Part shown: in pieces, positions 1 to 9,000 of the stretch | Layout: the number at the start of each line of letters is the position of its first letter | How positions within the stretch are numbered: the stretch's first letter is position 1 | Source of the DNA: Deltaproteobacteria bacterium | GTDB lineage: Bacteria; Myxococcota_A; UBA9160; UBA6930 | Reading direction: 5' to 3' | DNA length: 64,000 nucleotides | Assembly: GCA_029261815.1 (NCBI GenBank) | Contig: JAJDAQ010000061.1 | Location: 62,001 to 126,000 of the forward strand | Made by a program: the position numbers and the translations under genes | The notes under the pieces: generated by a model | Seen by the model: only the letters and a program-made list of their open reading frames with translations | What the model was told of the DNA's origin: nothing | Databases searched by the model: none

Positions 1-1
1 G

Positions 2-532
2 GAATTGATCTCGGCCAACGAGGTGCTGGAACAGCTTTCGATCACGGACGGCCTGACCAAGCTGCATAACCATCGTCACTTCCAGGATCAGTTTGCCAAG
101 GAAGCCAAGCGCACCGAACGCAACGGCGACCCGATGTGCTTGATCCTGATCGACATCGACGACTTCAAGAAGCTGAACGACCGGCTCGGCCATTCCGCCG
201 GAGACCGCGTTCTCGAAGGCGTGGCGCAGGTAATGAACTCGCTCACCCGCGAGACCGACTACCTCGCTCGTTATGGCGGCGAAGAGTTCGCCATGATCCT
301 GCCCAAGACCGACCTGGAAGGCGCGATCTCGCTGGCCGAGAAGATGCGCCTTGGCATCTCGCGGCTGGAAGTCCCGGTCACCGGCGGCGACGGCTGGGTC
401 CAGGTCACGGCATCCTTCGGCGTGAGTCGCTATCGCGAGTCGACGTTCGTGACTTTCGAGGCTGCGGACAAGGCGCTCTACGAAGCCAAGGGTTCCGGCA
501 AGGACTGCGTCATTCCCGCCGGCGAGGACTGA
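2..532 (+). CDS. GGDEF-domain diguanylate cyclase, C-terminal part (5' end outside window)
   Basis: This is the C-terminal catalytic part of a diguanylate cyclase, which makes cyclic di-GMP from two GTP. The frame is open to the first base of the window, so the true start and any sensory N-terminus lie upstream. A TTG at base 5 is only the first possible start inside the window. Visible are the DGLTKLHNHRHF entry to the domain, the metal-binding IDIDDFKKLND segment and an intact GGEEF signature in RYGGEEFAMILP, so the domain should be active. No RxxD product-inhibition site is seen five residues before GGEEF. The end (YEAKGSGKDCV) is the normal end of the domain. The next gene converges on it. 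Confidence 0.93.
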   Translation, partial: ELISANEVLEQLSITDGLTKLHNHRHFQDQFAKEAKRTERNGDPMCLILIDIDDFKKLNDRLGHSAGDRVLEGVAQVMNSLTRETDYLARYGGEEFAMILPKTDLEGAISLAEKMRLGISRLEVPVTGGDGWVQVTASFGVSRYRESTFVTFEAADKALYEAKGSGKDCVIPAGED

Positions 533-575
533 GCGCCACGACACCGTCGGGACAGACCCTCGACATCGGCGCTAC

Positions 576-1232
576 CTAACGAAGAAGTGCGGCGTGGACC
601 CAACCGACTTCGCCGCTCGAAGTTCGGATCAAGACCCACTCCTGTTCCTGGAGCTCTGGAAAGACCGGAGTGCCTTGCGTCAGCACCGCGAGCACCTTCT
701 CGTTGGTCGAAGGTCCACCGCGGAGGTTCACGCGCCCGGCGCGGATTCGCTTGACGCCGGGCTCGGACGCAGCGAGCCGCGCCTCTTCCAGGCTTCGCTC
801 GGCGATGCGTTCTGCACGCCAGGCAAAAAAGATGGCGGCGCCAAAGTTGCCTGCCGCGATCTGGCTTTCGGCCTCGGCCAGCTTGACGTTGGCTTCGTCG
901 ATCTGGCCCGATCGCCAGGGAGCCTTGTCGCGCGCACGATCGATCTGGATGTGGGCACCCGCGAGTGCCGACACGGCGTCCGCGCGAGATCGGTCGCCTC
1001 GCAGACCCGACTCGGCCGCGACGAGCGCCTCCTCGGCCGCCACAAGGTCCGCACGGACACGCTCGAGTTCGCGTTCGAGCATCTTCGAACGCTCTGACTC
1101 CGCGCGGTGGTAGACCTTTTCTGCCGGGGCCGGGGCCAGGGCGGCCGGCGGCGGTGGCGGCGTTTGCGCGCAACCGGCGGCAAACGCCCAAACGACCGAG
1201 CCGGAAATCAGCAGATGGCGGGGGAACTTCAT
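576..1232 (-). CDS. Lipoprotein with coiled coil and C-terminal SH3-type domain
   Basis: Predicted lipoprotein of 218 aa. The N-terminus MKFPRHLLIS then a hydrophobic stretch ends in AFAAGC, with Cys21 as the likely lipidated residue, followed at once by QTPPPPP. Residues about 35-130 are Ala/Glu/Arg-rich and probably helical or coiled coil. The C-terminal 65 residues (GRVNLRGGPSTNEKVLAVL onward, ending GWVHAALL) match the bacterial SH3 (SH3b) pattern that often binds peptidoglycan or peptides. The start is the first ATG of the signal peptide; upstream in-frame codons do not look like coding sequence. The role is probably structural or sensory in the envelope, but the partner is unknown. Confidence 0.85.
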   Translation of the reverse strand: MKFPRHLLISGSVVWAFAAGCAQTPPPPPAALAPAPAEKVYHRAESERSKMLERELERVRADLVAAEEALVAAESGLRGDRSRADAVSALAGAHIQIDRARDKAPWRSGQIDEANVKLAEAESQIAAGNFGAAIFFAWRAERIAERSLEEARLAASEPGVKRIRAGRVNLRGGPSTNEKVLAVLTQGTPVFPELQEQEWVLIRTSSGEVGWVHAALLR

Positions 1233-1294
1233 TCCGGACGTATCGTCCAGTCCGCAGAAACCCTTAGGCGCCGCCATGGATGCCGGCCGCCGAG

Positions 1295-2266
1295 CTAGCT
1301 GTAGTCGGGCGCTGACTCCCCAGGGGGATACGTTCTCCAGCGACGATGCGTCCAGATCCACTGGGAGGGCAAGCGCCGGATCTCGTCCTCGATGACGCGA
1401 TTCATTCGACGCGCGTTCGCGACAATGGCGGCGAGCGGGTTGTCGGCATCTTCGACCAACGGGAGCACGGGTCGGATCCGGCAGACGTGGTGGATGCCAT
1501 CGGCCTCGCGTTCGATGAAGACCGGAAGGACCGGAGCACCCGTCTTCTGCGCCAGGCGAACCGGGGCCACGCGACTCGCAGCCAGTCGCCCGAAGAACGG
1601 AACGAAGACGCCCTCGTCCCGGCGGCAGTTCTGGTCGTAGGGCATGGCCAGGAAGCGACCGGTCCGCAGGGCTCGGAGCGCCCCCCGGGCTGCATTCCCC
1701 CTCCGTAGCAGGTCGCTCTCGGCACCACTGCGCGCTTCGGCGGCGAGCGATTCGAGGATCGGATTGTCGCGCCCGCGGTGCACGATGCTGAGCGGATAGC
1801 CGTGCGCCGTCATCGCGCGGCCCAGCAGCTCCCAGTTTCCAAGATGAGCGGTCAGGACGATCACGCCCCGCTGAGCATCGTCTGAGGACCCTTTCGCCGC
1901 CTCCAGGTGCTCGACGCCTTCTACGCGAACGCGTTCGCGAAGAGCATCGTCGGACTGCCGGGCCATCCACGCGAACTCAGCCACGCAGCGACCGAGGTGC
2001 TCGAACGCTTCGCGCAGGACCTGCTCGCGCTTCGCCTCGGTCCACTCGGGAAAGGCAATGCGAAGGTTCACGCGTGCGTCTCCCACACGCGGTCCACCGG
2101 CCCGAACGTATGCGCGCCCGATCGCGGCGCCACGCCGGAGGCCGACCTCAGGGGGGCCCATTCGCAGTGCAGCGAGAAGCCCCGCTCCCGCCTTGCCTAC
2201 GATCCGATCCAGCCAGCCGACGTCGGACTCAGCCGCCGGACCGGCGCTCAGATCGCGGCCGCCCAC
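1295..2266 (-). CDS. Lysophospholipid/lipid A acyltransferase (LpxL/HtrB family)
   Basis: 323-aa protein of the LpxL/HtrB acyltransferase family, which adds secondary acyl chains to lipid A or acylates related lipids at the inner membrane. The diagnostic H(x)4E motif is present as HLGNWELLG near residue 145, followed by family blocks MPYDQNCRRDEGVFVPFFG, APVLPVFIERE and PSQWIWTHRRW near the C-terminus. The start is a GTG that overlaps the end of the upstream ferritin-like gene by 19 bp, which suggests co-transcription. No clear N-terminal membrane helix is visible, but this family can associate peripherally. The acceptor cannot be told from sequence; lipid A is the usual one. Confidence 0.88.
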   Translation of the reverse strand: MGGRDLSAGPAAESDVGWLDRIVGKAGAGLLAALRMGPPEVGLRRGAAIGRAYVRAGGPRVGDARVNLRIAFPEWTEAKREQVLREAFEHLGRCVAEFAWMARQSDDALRERVRVEGVEHLEAAKGSSDDAQRGVIVLTAHLGNWELLGRAMTAHGYPLSIVHRGRDNPILESLAAEARSGAESDLLRRGNAARGALRALRTGRFLAMPYDQNCRRDEGVFVPFFGRLAASRVAPVRLAQKTGAPVLPVFIEREADGIHHVCRIRPVLPLVEDADNPLAAIVANARRMNRVIEDEIRRLPSQWIWTHRRWRTYPPGESAPDYS

Positions 2267-2835
2267 TCCGCCTCGACCTCTTCGAGTTCAGCCCAGACTT
2301 CCCGGTCGATCGCGCGAAAGCGTTCGATCGCCGCTTCGAAGCGCTCGGGCGTACCTTCATCGATTGCCAACTGGCGACCCTTGTCGCGGACCCAATCGAT
2401 GTGCCAGCCCTCATCCTTGCTCACCGCGCGCAGCACCTCGAGGGTTCGCTCCGGGGTGTCGGGACGCTTGAGGTGTTCGACGTAGCGCTTCAGTGCGCGC
2501 TGCTCGACGACGACGGTGAGCGCCAGGAGGTCAACGGGATGCCGCGGCAGACCCGCTCGCTTGCCAATCCGCACCTGGTAGCCGTCGGTGATCGGCACAG
2601 GCGACGCGCCGAGCTCCTTGATGCGTTCCGTCCAGAGCCACGCATGGCGCGTCTCGTCTGCCAGATGCTCAGAGAGGAGTATCTGTGACTCGGGATCGGT
2701 CAGGATCCGGAGCAGGCGATAGATGAGATTCGAACCGCGAAGTTCAGCATCTCGGTAGTACGAGTACGAAAGCACTTCGTATTCGAAACTCTTCGGACGT
2801 TCGGGAGCAACTGCCGCCATGTCTTCCTGCACCAT
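2248..2835 (-). CDS. Ferritin-like (diiron-type) protein
   Basis: 195-aa all-helical protein with two ExxH motifs (DETRHAW and DEGWHID) and other acidic residues spaced as in four-helix ferritin-like diiron proteins. Such proteins bind two metal ions and act as oxygenases, oxidases or iron handlers; substrate and reaction cannot be assigned here. The start is uncertain. ATG 2835 (MVQEDMAAVAPERP) is chosen because sequence upstream is low-complexity. ATG 2820 has an AGGA a few bases upstream. ATG 2949 overlaps the stop of the GNAT gene (TGATG) but would add 38 unlikely residues. The 3' end overlaps the acyltransferase gene. Confidence 0.78.
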   Translation of the reverse strand: MVQEDMAAVAPERPKSFEYEVLSYSYYRDAELRGSNLIYRLLRILTDPESQILLSEHLADETRHAWLWTERIKELGASPVPITDGYQVRIGKRAGLPRHPVDLLALTVVVEQRALKRYVEHLKRPDTPERTLEVLRAVSKDEGWHIDWVRDKGRQLAIDEGTPERFEAAIERFRAIDREVWAELEEVEAEWAAAI

Positions 2836-2948
2836 TGGGGGGTGGGGTTCAGCGGGGGTAGAGAGCGCCACTTGGCGTGGGCGACGATCATAGCCGCGGG
2901 TTTCAATGCGGTCGAAGGCGGACGAACTCGAACTGATGGTAAAACCCA

Positions 2949-3398
2949 TCACTTCTGAGAAATTTCGTGGGCCATCACCCGGTGCGGACCGAGTTCGTCG
3001 AGATCGAACCGCTCCCCGTAGCCGTCGAAACCGAGCCTCTGGTAGAAGCCCTCGGCCGATGCGCGCGCATTGCACCAGACCCACTCGGCTCCTCTCGCGC
3101 GGGCGTGGTCCAGGCAGGCTGCCACGAGCGCCGCACCGAACCCGGCCCCTCGAACTTCGGCGTGCGTGGCCATTCCACGGATCCGCTGGGCCGGCCGCAG
3201 CCCCCTCAGCGCGAAGGGCTCGCTGTAGAGCGACGCGATCCCCACGATTTCGCCGTTTCGCATCGCACCGAAATGCCGCGATTCGGGCGCTTCGTCGCCC
3301 GGGTAGTCCAGGCGTTCGGGCGGGGCGGCTGGCCGCAACACCGCGGCGCGAAGCGGCCGTGTCTCGGCCGCCGTGATCGGACGGACGTCGACCGCCAT
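2949..3398 (-). CDS. GNAT-family N-acetyltransferase
   Basis: 149-aa GCN5-related N-acetyltransferase. The acetyl-CoA binding motif A is visible as RIRGMATHAEVRGAGFGAAL (Q/RxxGxG/A type), followed by NARASAEGFYQRLGFDGYG, the usual motif B segment. It probably acetylates a small molecule or a protein amino group; the substrate is not readable. It starts 5 bp after the folB stop and is followed by the ferritin-like gene, so the three probably share a transcript. Confidence 0.88.
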   Translation of the reverse strand: MAVDVRPITAAETRPLRAAVLRPAAPPERLDYPGDEAPESRHFGAMRNGEIVGIASLYSEPFALRGLRPAQRIRGMATHAEVRGAGFGAALVAACLDHARARGAEWVWCNARASAEGFYQRLGFDGYGERFDLDELGPHRVMAHEISQK

Positions 3399-3403
3399 GT
3401 CGG

Positions 3404-3769
3404 CTACGAGCTGCCTCGCTCCCGGCGGATGCTGACCCCGGCGAACTGGAGGACGCCGGCCATCGGGCTCGGCTTTCGCACCGTGATGCGGACGGCGTCG
3501 ACCTCGAACTGCGCGAGCACCGCATCCGCGATGCGTTGGCCGAGCGCCTCGACAAGCTTGTGGGGCTGGTTCCCGGCGACCTCCTCGACCACTTCGAAGA
3601 CGCGCTTGTAGTGGACGGTGTCCTGGATGCGGTCACTGCGCCCAGCGTCGCGCAGGTCGCGCTCGAGGACGATGTCGAGCGTCACGGGGCGACGCATCTT
3701 GCGCTCGGCCGCGGTCACACCGAGTGCGGCCGGAATCTGGATGCCTTCGATCAGGATCTCGTCGGGCAC
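3404..3769 (-). CDS. folB: Dihydroneopterin aldolase
   Basis: 121-aa protein of the FolB family, the normal length. It cleaves 7,8-dihydroneopterin to 6-hydroxymethyl-dihydropterin and glycolaldehyde in folate synthesis. Features are the N-terminal EILIEGIQIPAALGVTAAER, the active-site region in which the Glu/Lys pair is seen in YKRVFEVVEEVA and HKLVEALGQRIAD, and the terminal VRITVRKPSPMAG. The start is GTG 3769, preceded by GGAGG at good spacing; upstream ATGs give non-homologous N-termini. It is divergent from the aminotransferase gene. Confidence 0.88.
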   Translation of the reverse strand: MPDEILIEGIQIPAALGVTAAERKMRRPVTLDIVLERDLRDAGRSDRIQDTVHYKRVFEVVEEVAGNQPHKLVEALGQRIADAVLAQFEVDAVRITVRKPSPMAGVLQFAGVSIRRERGSS

Positions 3770-3844
3770 GGGAAGCCCTCCTCCACGGGGAGGGCGGAGC
3801 CTAGCCCGCGGCACGTGGCGCGGCGATGCACCCAATGGTTGACG

Positions 3845-3862
3845 CCGCCGCAACATCGGCGG
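3845..3862. promoter_or_regulatory. Perfect inverted repeat between folB and argD-type gene
   Basis: CCGCCG-caacat-CGGCGG is a perfect 6-bp inverted repeat with a 6-bp spacer in the 142-bp gap between two divergent genes. A TTGACG lies just before it at 3839-3844 and could be the -35 box of the plus-strand gene. It may be an operator, but a chance match in GC-rich DNA is possible. Confidence 0.25.
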
Positions 3863-3911
3863 AACCTCCATCGTTCGCGCTGCCAACCGTCCGGCGCAGC
3901 AGGAGCCCAAG

Positions 3912-5096
3912 ATGACCCTGACCGAGATCCAGCAGCGGGAGGCGCGGACGTTCCTCCCGGTCGTCAACCGCATGCCGGTCGCGTTGGTCCGAGGAGAGGG
4001 ATCGCGGGTCTGGGACATCGACGGCCGCGAGCTGGTCGATCTGACAGCCGGTTGGGGCGTGACCGCGATCGGCCATTGCCATCCCACCCTGGTGGAGGCG
4101 ATTTCACACCAGGCGGGTCAGCTCATGCAGACCACGAACCTCTTCTACACTCTCCCTCAGCTCGACCTGAGCGACGCACTCAACGCATCGACGCCGCCCG
4201 AGATCACGCGCTCGTTCTATGTCAGCTCTGGCGCAGAGGCCGTCGAAGGCGCGCTGAAGATGGCCCACCGCGCGACCGAAAGGCGCAAGTTCATCTCGAC
4301 CGGCGGCTCCTTCCATGGGCGAACGCTGGGTGCACTGCAGGTCATCGGTCAGGCCAAACATCGCGACGCCTATCGCGACCTGATGCCGGAGCAGGTGGTC
4401 GTGCCCTTCAACGACATTGATGCGGCGCGTGCCGCGATCGACACCGACACGGCCGCCATCATTGTCGAGCCGATTCAGGGGGAGGGCGGCGTCAATGTCG
4501 CGAACCCCGGATACCTCCCGCAGCTGAAGGAACTCGCCCACGCAGCCGGTGCGTTGCTGATCCTGGACGAGATCCAGACGGGCGTCGGACGGACCGGGCG
4601 CATGATGGCGCTTGAACACGACCCGGTCGTGCCCGACATCCTCACGCTGGGCAAGGGACTCGGTGGAGGTTTTCCGATCGCCGCATTCCTCTGCACGGAA
4701 GAGGTCTCGAAGACGGTGTCGCCCGGCGATCACGGCGGAACCTATGCCGGAAACCCGCTCGCCTGCGCCGCGGCCCTCGCGACGCTCGACGTGATCCGCG
4801 AAGAGAAGCTCTGCGAGCGCGTCGCCGATGTCGGGGAGCGGCTTCTGGCGCACCTCGATGGCTTCGCGACCGAGCACCCGTCGTTGGCATCCAACGCGCG
4901 CGGGCGCGGCCTGTTGCTCGGCATGGAGATCAACGACCCTGAACGCGCTGCCGCCCTGCCCGGTCGCTGCCTCGAAGCCGGCATCCTGATGAATGTGACG
5001 GCCGGAAACGTCCTACGGCTGTTCCCGCCGCTGAACATCCCCGAGGACCTGTTGTTCGAAACCGTCGACCGTATTCTGGCGATCGTACGTGACTAA
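3912..5096 (+). CDS. argD: Acetylornithine/class III aminotransferase (ArgD-like)
   Basis: 394-aa class III PLP aminotransferase, the normal length for ArgD, which converts N-acetylglutamate semialdehyde to N-acetylornithine in arginine synthesis. Landmarks in order are SSGAEAVEGALKMA (phosphate loop), GSFHGRTLGAL, IVEPIQGEGGVN, LILDEIQTGVGRTG (Asp that binds the PLP nitrogen) and LTLGKGLGGGFP (Schiff-base Lys). An AGGAG precedes ATG 3912. No other arg gene is next to it, so a related omega-aminotransferase (for example ornithine or succinylornithine) cannot be excluded. Confidence 0.85.
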   Translation: MTLTEIQQREARTFLPVVNRMPVALVRGEGSRVWDIDGRELVDLTAGWGVTAIGHCHPTLVEAISHQAGQLMQTTNLFYTLPQLDLSDALNASTPPEITRSFYVSSGAEAVEGALKMAHRATERRKFISTGGSFHGRTLGALQVIGQAKHRDAYRDLMPEQVVVPFNDIDAARAAIDTDTAAIIVEPIQGEGGVNVANPGYLPQLKELAHAAGALLILDEIQTGVGRTGRMMALEHDPVVPDILTLGKGLGGGFPIAAFLCTEEVSKTVSPGDHGGTYAGNPLACAAALATLDVIREEKLCERVADVGERLLAHLDGFATEHPSLASNARGRGLLLGMEINDPERAAALPGRCLEAGILMNVTAGNVLRLFPPLNIPEDLLFETVDRILAIVRD

Positions 5097-5098
5097 CG

Positions 5099-5941
5099 TC
5101 AGGCAGGCGGGACTTCGTCCTTGCCGAGGGTGAGGACCTCGACGCCATCGTCGGTGACCAGGAGCGAGTGCTCCCATTGCGCCGAGAGTGATCCATCGGC
5201 GGTGACGGCCGTCCAACCATCGTCGAGGATCTCGGTCCGCCAGTGGCCGAGGTTGATCATCGGCTCGATCGTGAACGTCATGCCGGGCAGAATGCGGTCG
5301 CCGCTATTCGGCTTGCCGTAGTGGAAGATCGTGGGGGCCGTATGGAATTCCCGGCCGACGCCATGACCCGTGAACTCGCGAACGACGCCATAGCCCTCGC
5401 CTTCGGCGAACTGTTGGATGGCGTGGCCGATGTCGCCCGTGGTCCCACCCGGCTTCACCGCGCGGATGCCGAGCCACAGGGCATAGCGCGTGTCAGCCAC
5501 CAACCGCTTGACCTTGGGCGTGGCGGAGTCGCCGATGATGAAGGTGCGCGACGAGTCTCCGTGGAAGCCGTCGAGGATCGGCGTCACATCAACGTTCACG
5601 ATGTCGCCGTCCTGCAGAATGCGATCCGTGTCAGGGATCCCGTGGCAGACGACATCGTTCACCGAGGTGCAGCAGTGGCCCGGGAACGGCGGAGAACCGT
5701 GGCCCTTGTAGCCATAGGGAGCCGATATCGCGCCGCCCGCCTGGGTCACTTCGTCCACGAGGCGATCGACATCGGCTGTGCTCATACCGGTTTGGATCTG
5801 CTCTGCGACCTGATCCAGGATTTCACCCGCGAGCTTGCCGGCTGCGCGCATCGTGTCGGCCTCGCCAGGCGACAACACAGGCGGTCCGCCGCGGCGCGAA
5901 CTGCGGCCGGGGACCTTTCGCTTCTTGATGCGCTTGACCAT
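5099..5941 (-). CDS. map: Methionine aminopeptidase type I
   Basis: 280-aa type I methionine aminopeptidase that removes the initiator Met from nascent proteins. All five metal ligands can be seen: two Asp in NVDVTPILDGFHGDSS, His in TGHGVGREFHT, Glu in FTIEPMI and Glu in QWEHSLLV. A basic N-terminal extension of about 25 residues (MVKRIKKRKVPGRSSRRGG) precedes the catalytic domain and may touch the ribosome. GGAGG lies 7 bases before ATG 5941. It converges with the ArgD-type gene with 2 bp between stops. Confidence 0.95.
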   Translation of the reverse strand: MVKRIKKRKVPGRSSRRGGPPVLSPGEADTMRAAGKLAGEILDQVAEQIQTGMSTADVDRLVDEVTQAGGAISAPYGYKGHGSPPFPGHCCTSVNDVVCHGIPDTDRILQDGDIVNVDVTPILDGFHGDSSRTFIIGDSATPKVKRLVADTRYALWLGIRAVKPGGTTGDIGHAIQQFAEGEGYGVVREFTGHGVGREFHTAPTIFHYGKPNSGDRILPGMTFTIEPMINLGHWRTEILDDGWTAVTADGSLSAQWEHSLLVTDDGVEVLTLGKDEVPPA

Positions 5942-6014
5942 GGGGCCTCCTGAAGGGAACGGAGGATAGGCGAGAAATTCGGCGCGTCCCATCCATGCCC
6001 GGCTGCAGAGCCGA

Positions 6015-9000
6015 TCAGCCGGCTTCGTCGTCCAATAGGCCAATGAGATAGGCCCGCATGTCGGCCGGCGCGACGATCTCCTCGAGAGAGCCGACCTCCC
6101 GGGCCCGTTCGACCGAGTGGATCCGATCGAACTCTTCGGCCATCTCCTGCTGCTTCTCAAGCAGGACATCGGCATATCCGCGCTCGTACGCCAGGCGCGC
6201 GGCATCACTCTGGTCACGTTCCCGGGCGAGCTCAACCACCCGTGGATCCGCCACCGCTCGCGCGCGGACTTCCCTTCCGAAGACGACCTTGGCAGCCGGC
6301 CCGCCGCCGATCACCGACGCATAGGATCCTTCCAGCGCGGAGGCGCGCAGCCGCGGGTTCAGCGCGCGGGAGAAGACGACGTAGGCGCCGCCGTGATAGC
6401 GCGAGACCACCAGGAACAGGATCGGTCCATCGAAGTTCACCACGGCGCGCGCTATCTCGGCGCCGTACTCGAGCTGGAGCTTACGCATCGACTCGGGCGA
6501 TCCGTCGAAGCCCGAGAGGTTCGCCAGGATCACGACCGGCCGGTTGCCGCTCGCGGCATTCAGCGCGCGCGCCACCTTCTTGGATGACTGCGGGAACAAC
6601 GTCCCGCCATTCCAGGCATCGGGGCCATCGTGGGGACGGAAGCCGTCGCGGCTCACGTTCTGACTCTCGATCCCGACCAAACAGACGGGATCACCTCCGA
6701 GGTGCGCGTCCCACACGATCGCGGTTTCTGCGCCGACCCAGCTCCGCCAGCGTTCGAGGTGACCGCCGTCTTGATCGATCACCGCGTGCATCACAGCGCG
6801 CATCGAGAAGGGTCGCTTTCGGCCCGGATTCGATTCGCCCGAGAAGATCTCGCCCACCGAAGAGAACTCGCTCGTGGTCTCGATCGTGTGCTCGCCAACG
6901 CTGCGGGTGGCGGGGTCGCCGCTCTCGGTGCCGCGGGGCCCGGCTTCGCCCGGAACCACGTAGGTGTAGCGGTAGTGCTCGTAGAGGATGCGGAATGCTT
7001 CGGCGAGGTCGCCGGCGAAGTATTGCGCCTGGCCATTCGGCCCCATGATGCGCTCGAAGCCGCCGATCGCGGCCTCGTCTTCCGCGGATACGGAACCGGA
7101 TGCCTCGAGCGCCGCTCGCCCGGTCAACACCATCGAGGCGTTCTGCGTCATGATCAGGACGCCGCGGGTGTGCATCAGCATTGTGGACAGCGCGTCCCAA
7201 TAGCTCTGCGCGCCGACGTTCACACCCGCAATGATGAGATGGATCGTTCCGCCAGTCTGGGTGAACTCGATGATTCGCCGCACGACGCGGGCCGTGGCAT
7301 CAAGGTTCTCGGTCCCACTATCCATCGCGATACGGGCGCCGGACGAAACCGGGATCCACTCAAGCGGTACACCGCGCTTTTCGGCGAGGTCGATCGCGGC
7401 CACGATGCGATCGCACTCGGCACCCGCGAGCGAACCCATTCCGCGCGTCGGATCGGAAAGCACGATCACGCGCTCCATTCCCTCCGGGACCTTCTCCGTC
7501 GGTGTCGTGATCCGCCCGATGACCACGCCGCAAGTGTTCTCGCCATAGGCGCGGCCGGAAACGCTGACCGCTGTCGGAGTGGGCGCGGCCGGGTCGAGGT
7601 CGTACTCCTCGAAGTCGCCGGCAGGCAGATCGAGGTCCGGATCGACGCCAGAGGCTGCGCGCCCCGAACCCGTCAACATGCGCACGATCTCGTATGGGTA
7701 GACCAGCCGACGTCGGCGCGCGTCGACGACCTTTCGCTCGTAGTCGCTATGCGGCAGCAGAACGCTCCGCCTCGGTTCGCGCATGAGGATGGTCATGCTC
7801 ATCCCCGTCACGTTCGAAATCACGACCTCGAGTTCGCGACTCGGACGTTCAGGCGCGTCGCGGTCGAGCGTGCGGAGCCGGGCGACGACCTTCTCCAAAC
7901 CCAGGTTTCGTGTGGCCGGCGCCAGCTTTCGCGACAGTCGCTCGGACACTTCAGGGCCGAGGAAGACCTCGGCACCGAGATAGATCGCGATGCGGTTCCA
8001 CTGGAGCCGACGCTTGGGGTCGCGCTCGCGAAGGATGCTGCGCAACAGTCGCGTCGCTTCGTGGAACGCGTGCTCGAACGCGGGTAGGTGGAGATCCGCC
8101 TCGTGGCCGTCTTCTGGTGAGCGCGTTCGCAGGTCGGCGAGAACGAAGATTCGCTCGTCCCCGGGTTCGTCCTTTGCCCGGCCGTGAAAAGCGTAGATCC
8201 CCTCGCTGGTCGCCACCGCCTCGAGGTCGAAGCCCGAGAGCCGCTCCAAGTCGACACGGTCTGCGGCTTCCGGGTGCAGGCCGTGCAGGCGAGCGTCTTC
8301 GCGATACCCCGTCGGCGTCGGCAGGAATGTCCGATGGCGGTCCGGCGCGTGGTCACGAACCTCGGTCACGGTCAGCCGACCGGCCGGGAGCCCATCGCCG
8401 AGAAGCGGCGCGAGCGCCGCCTCGACGTCGAGTGCGTCGTCCTCGGATTCGGTGCGCGTGAAGAGTTCGAGCGCGTGCACCGAGGGCCACTCGTGGGACT
8501 CACGGCCGCGGCGCGCCTCGTCCATCAGATGCGCCGCCGTACTGGCGAGTGTCTCGGGTGCGCATGCGCCACCGATGACGACGCGGCCGCCCGGAAGTTC
8601 CATCCGCTCGAGCCAGTGTTCGCCCTCGCGAATCGTGGCTTGCTCGACGGGGATCTCCGGCGAGAACGCGCGACGGAGATGCGCCGCGAGTGCGATCGCG
8701 CGCCGTCGCGGATCCGGATCCGAAACCCAGCCCCCGACACGGTCGAACACCGCGCGCCTAGCGTCTGCCAGATCTCGCAGGACCCGCTCGGGCGGTGCTG
8801 TGGGCTGACTCGCAGCAGTGTCGAGCCATCCCTGAACGCCCTTGGTCGTTCTCTCGGCCTGCGTCTCGACCTCGGGCCGCTCGAAGATTTCGTAGTGAGC
8901 CTCGATCGCAGCATCCGCCACGAGGTGGGAAACCAAGCCACGCATTCCGGACACCGCATCGAGTGCGCGCGCCAGGACTGCATCCCCGCTCATATGGACG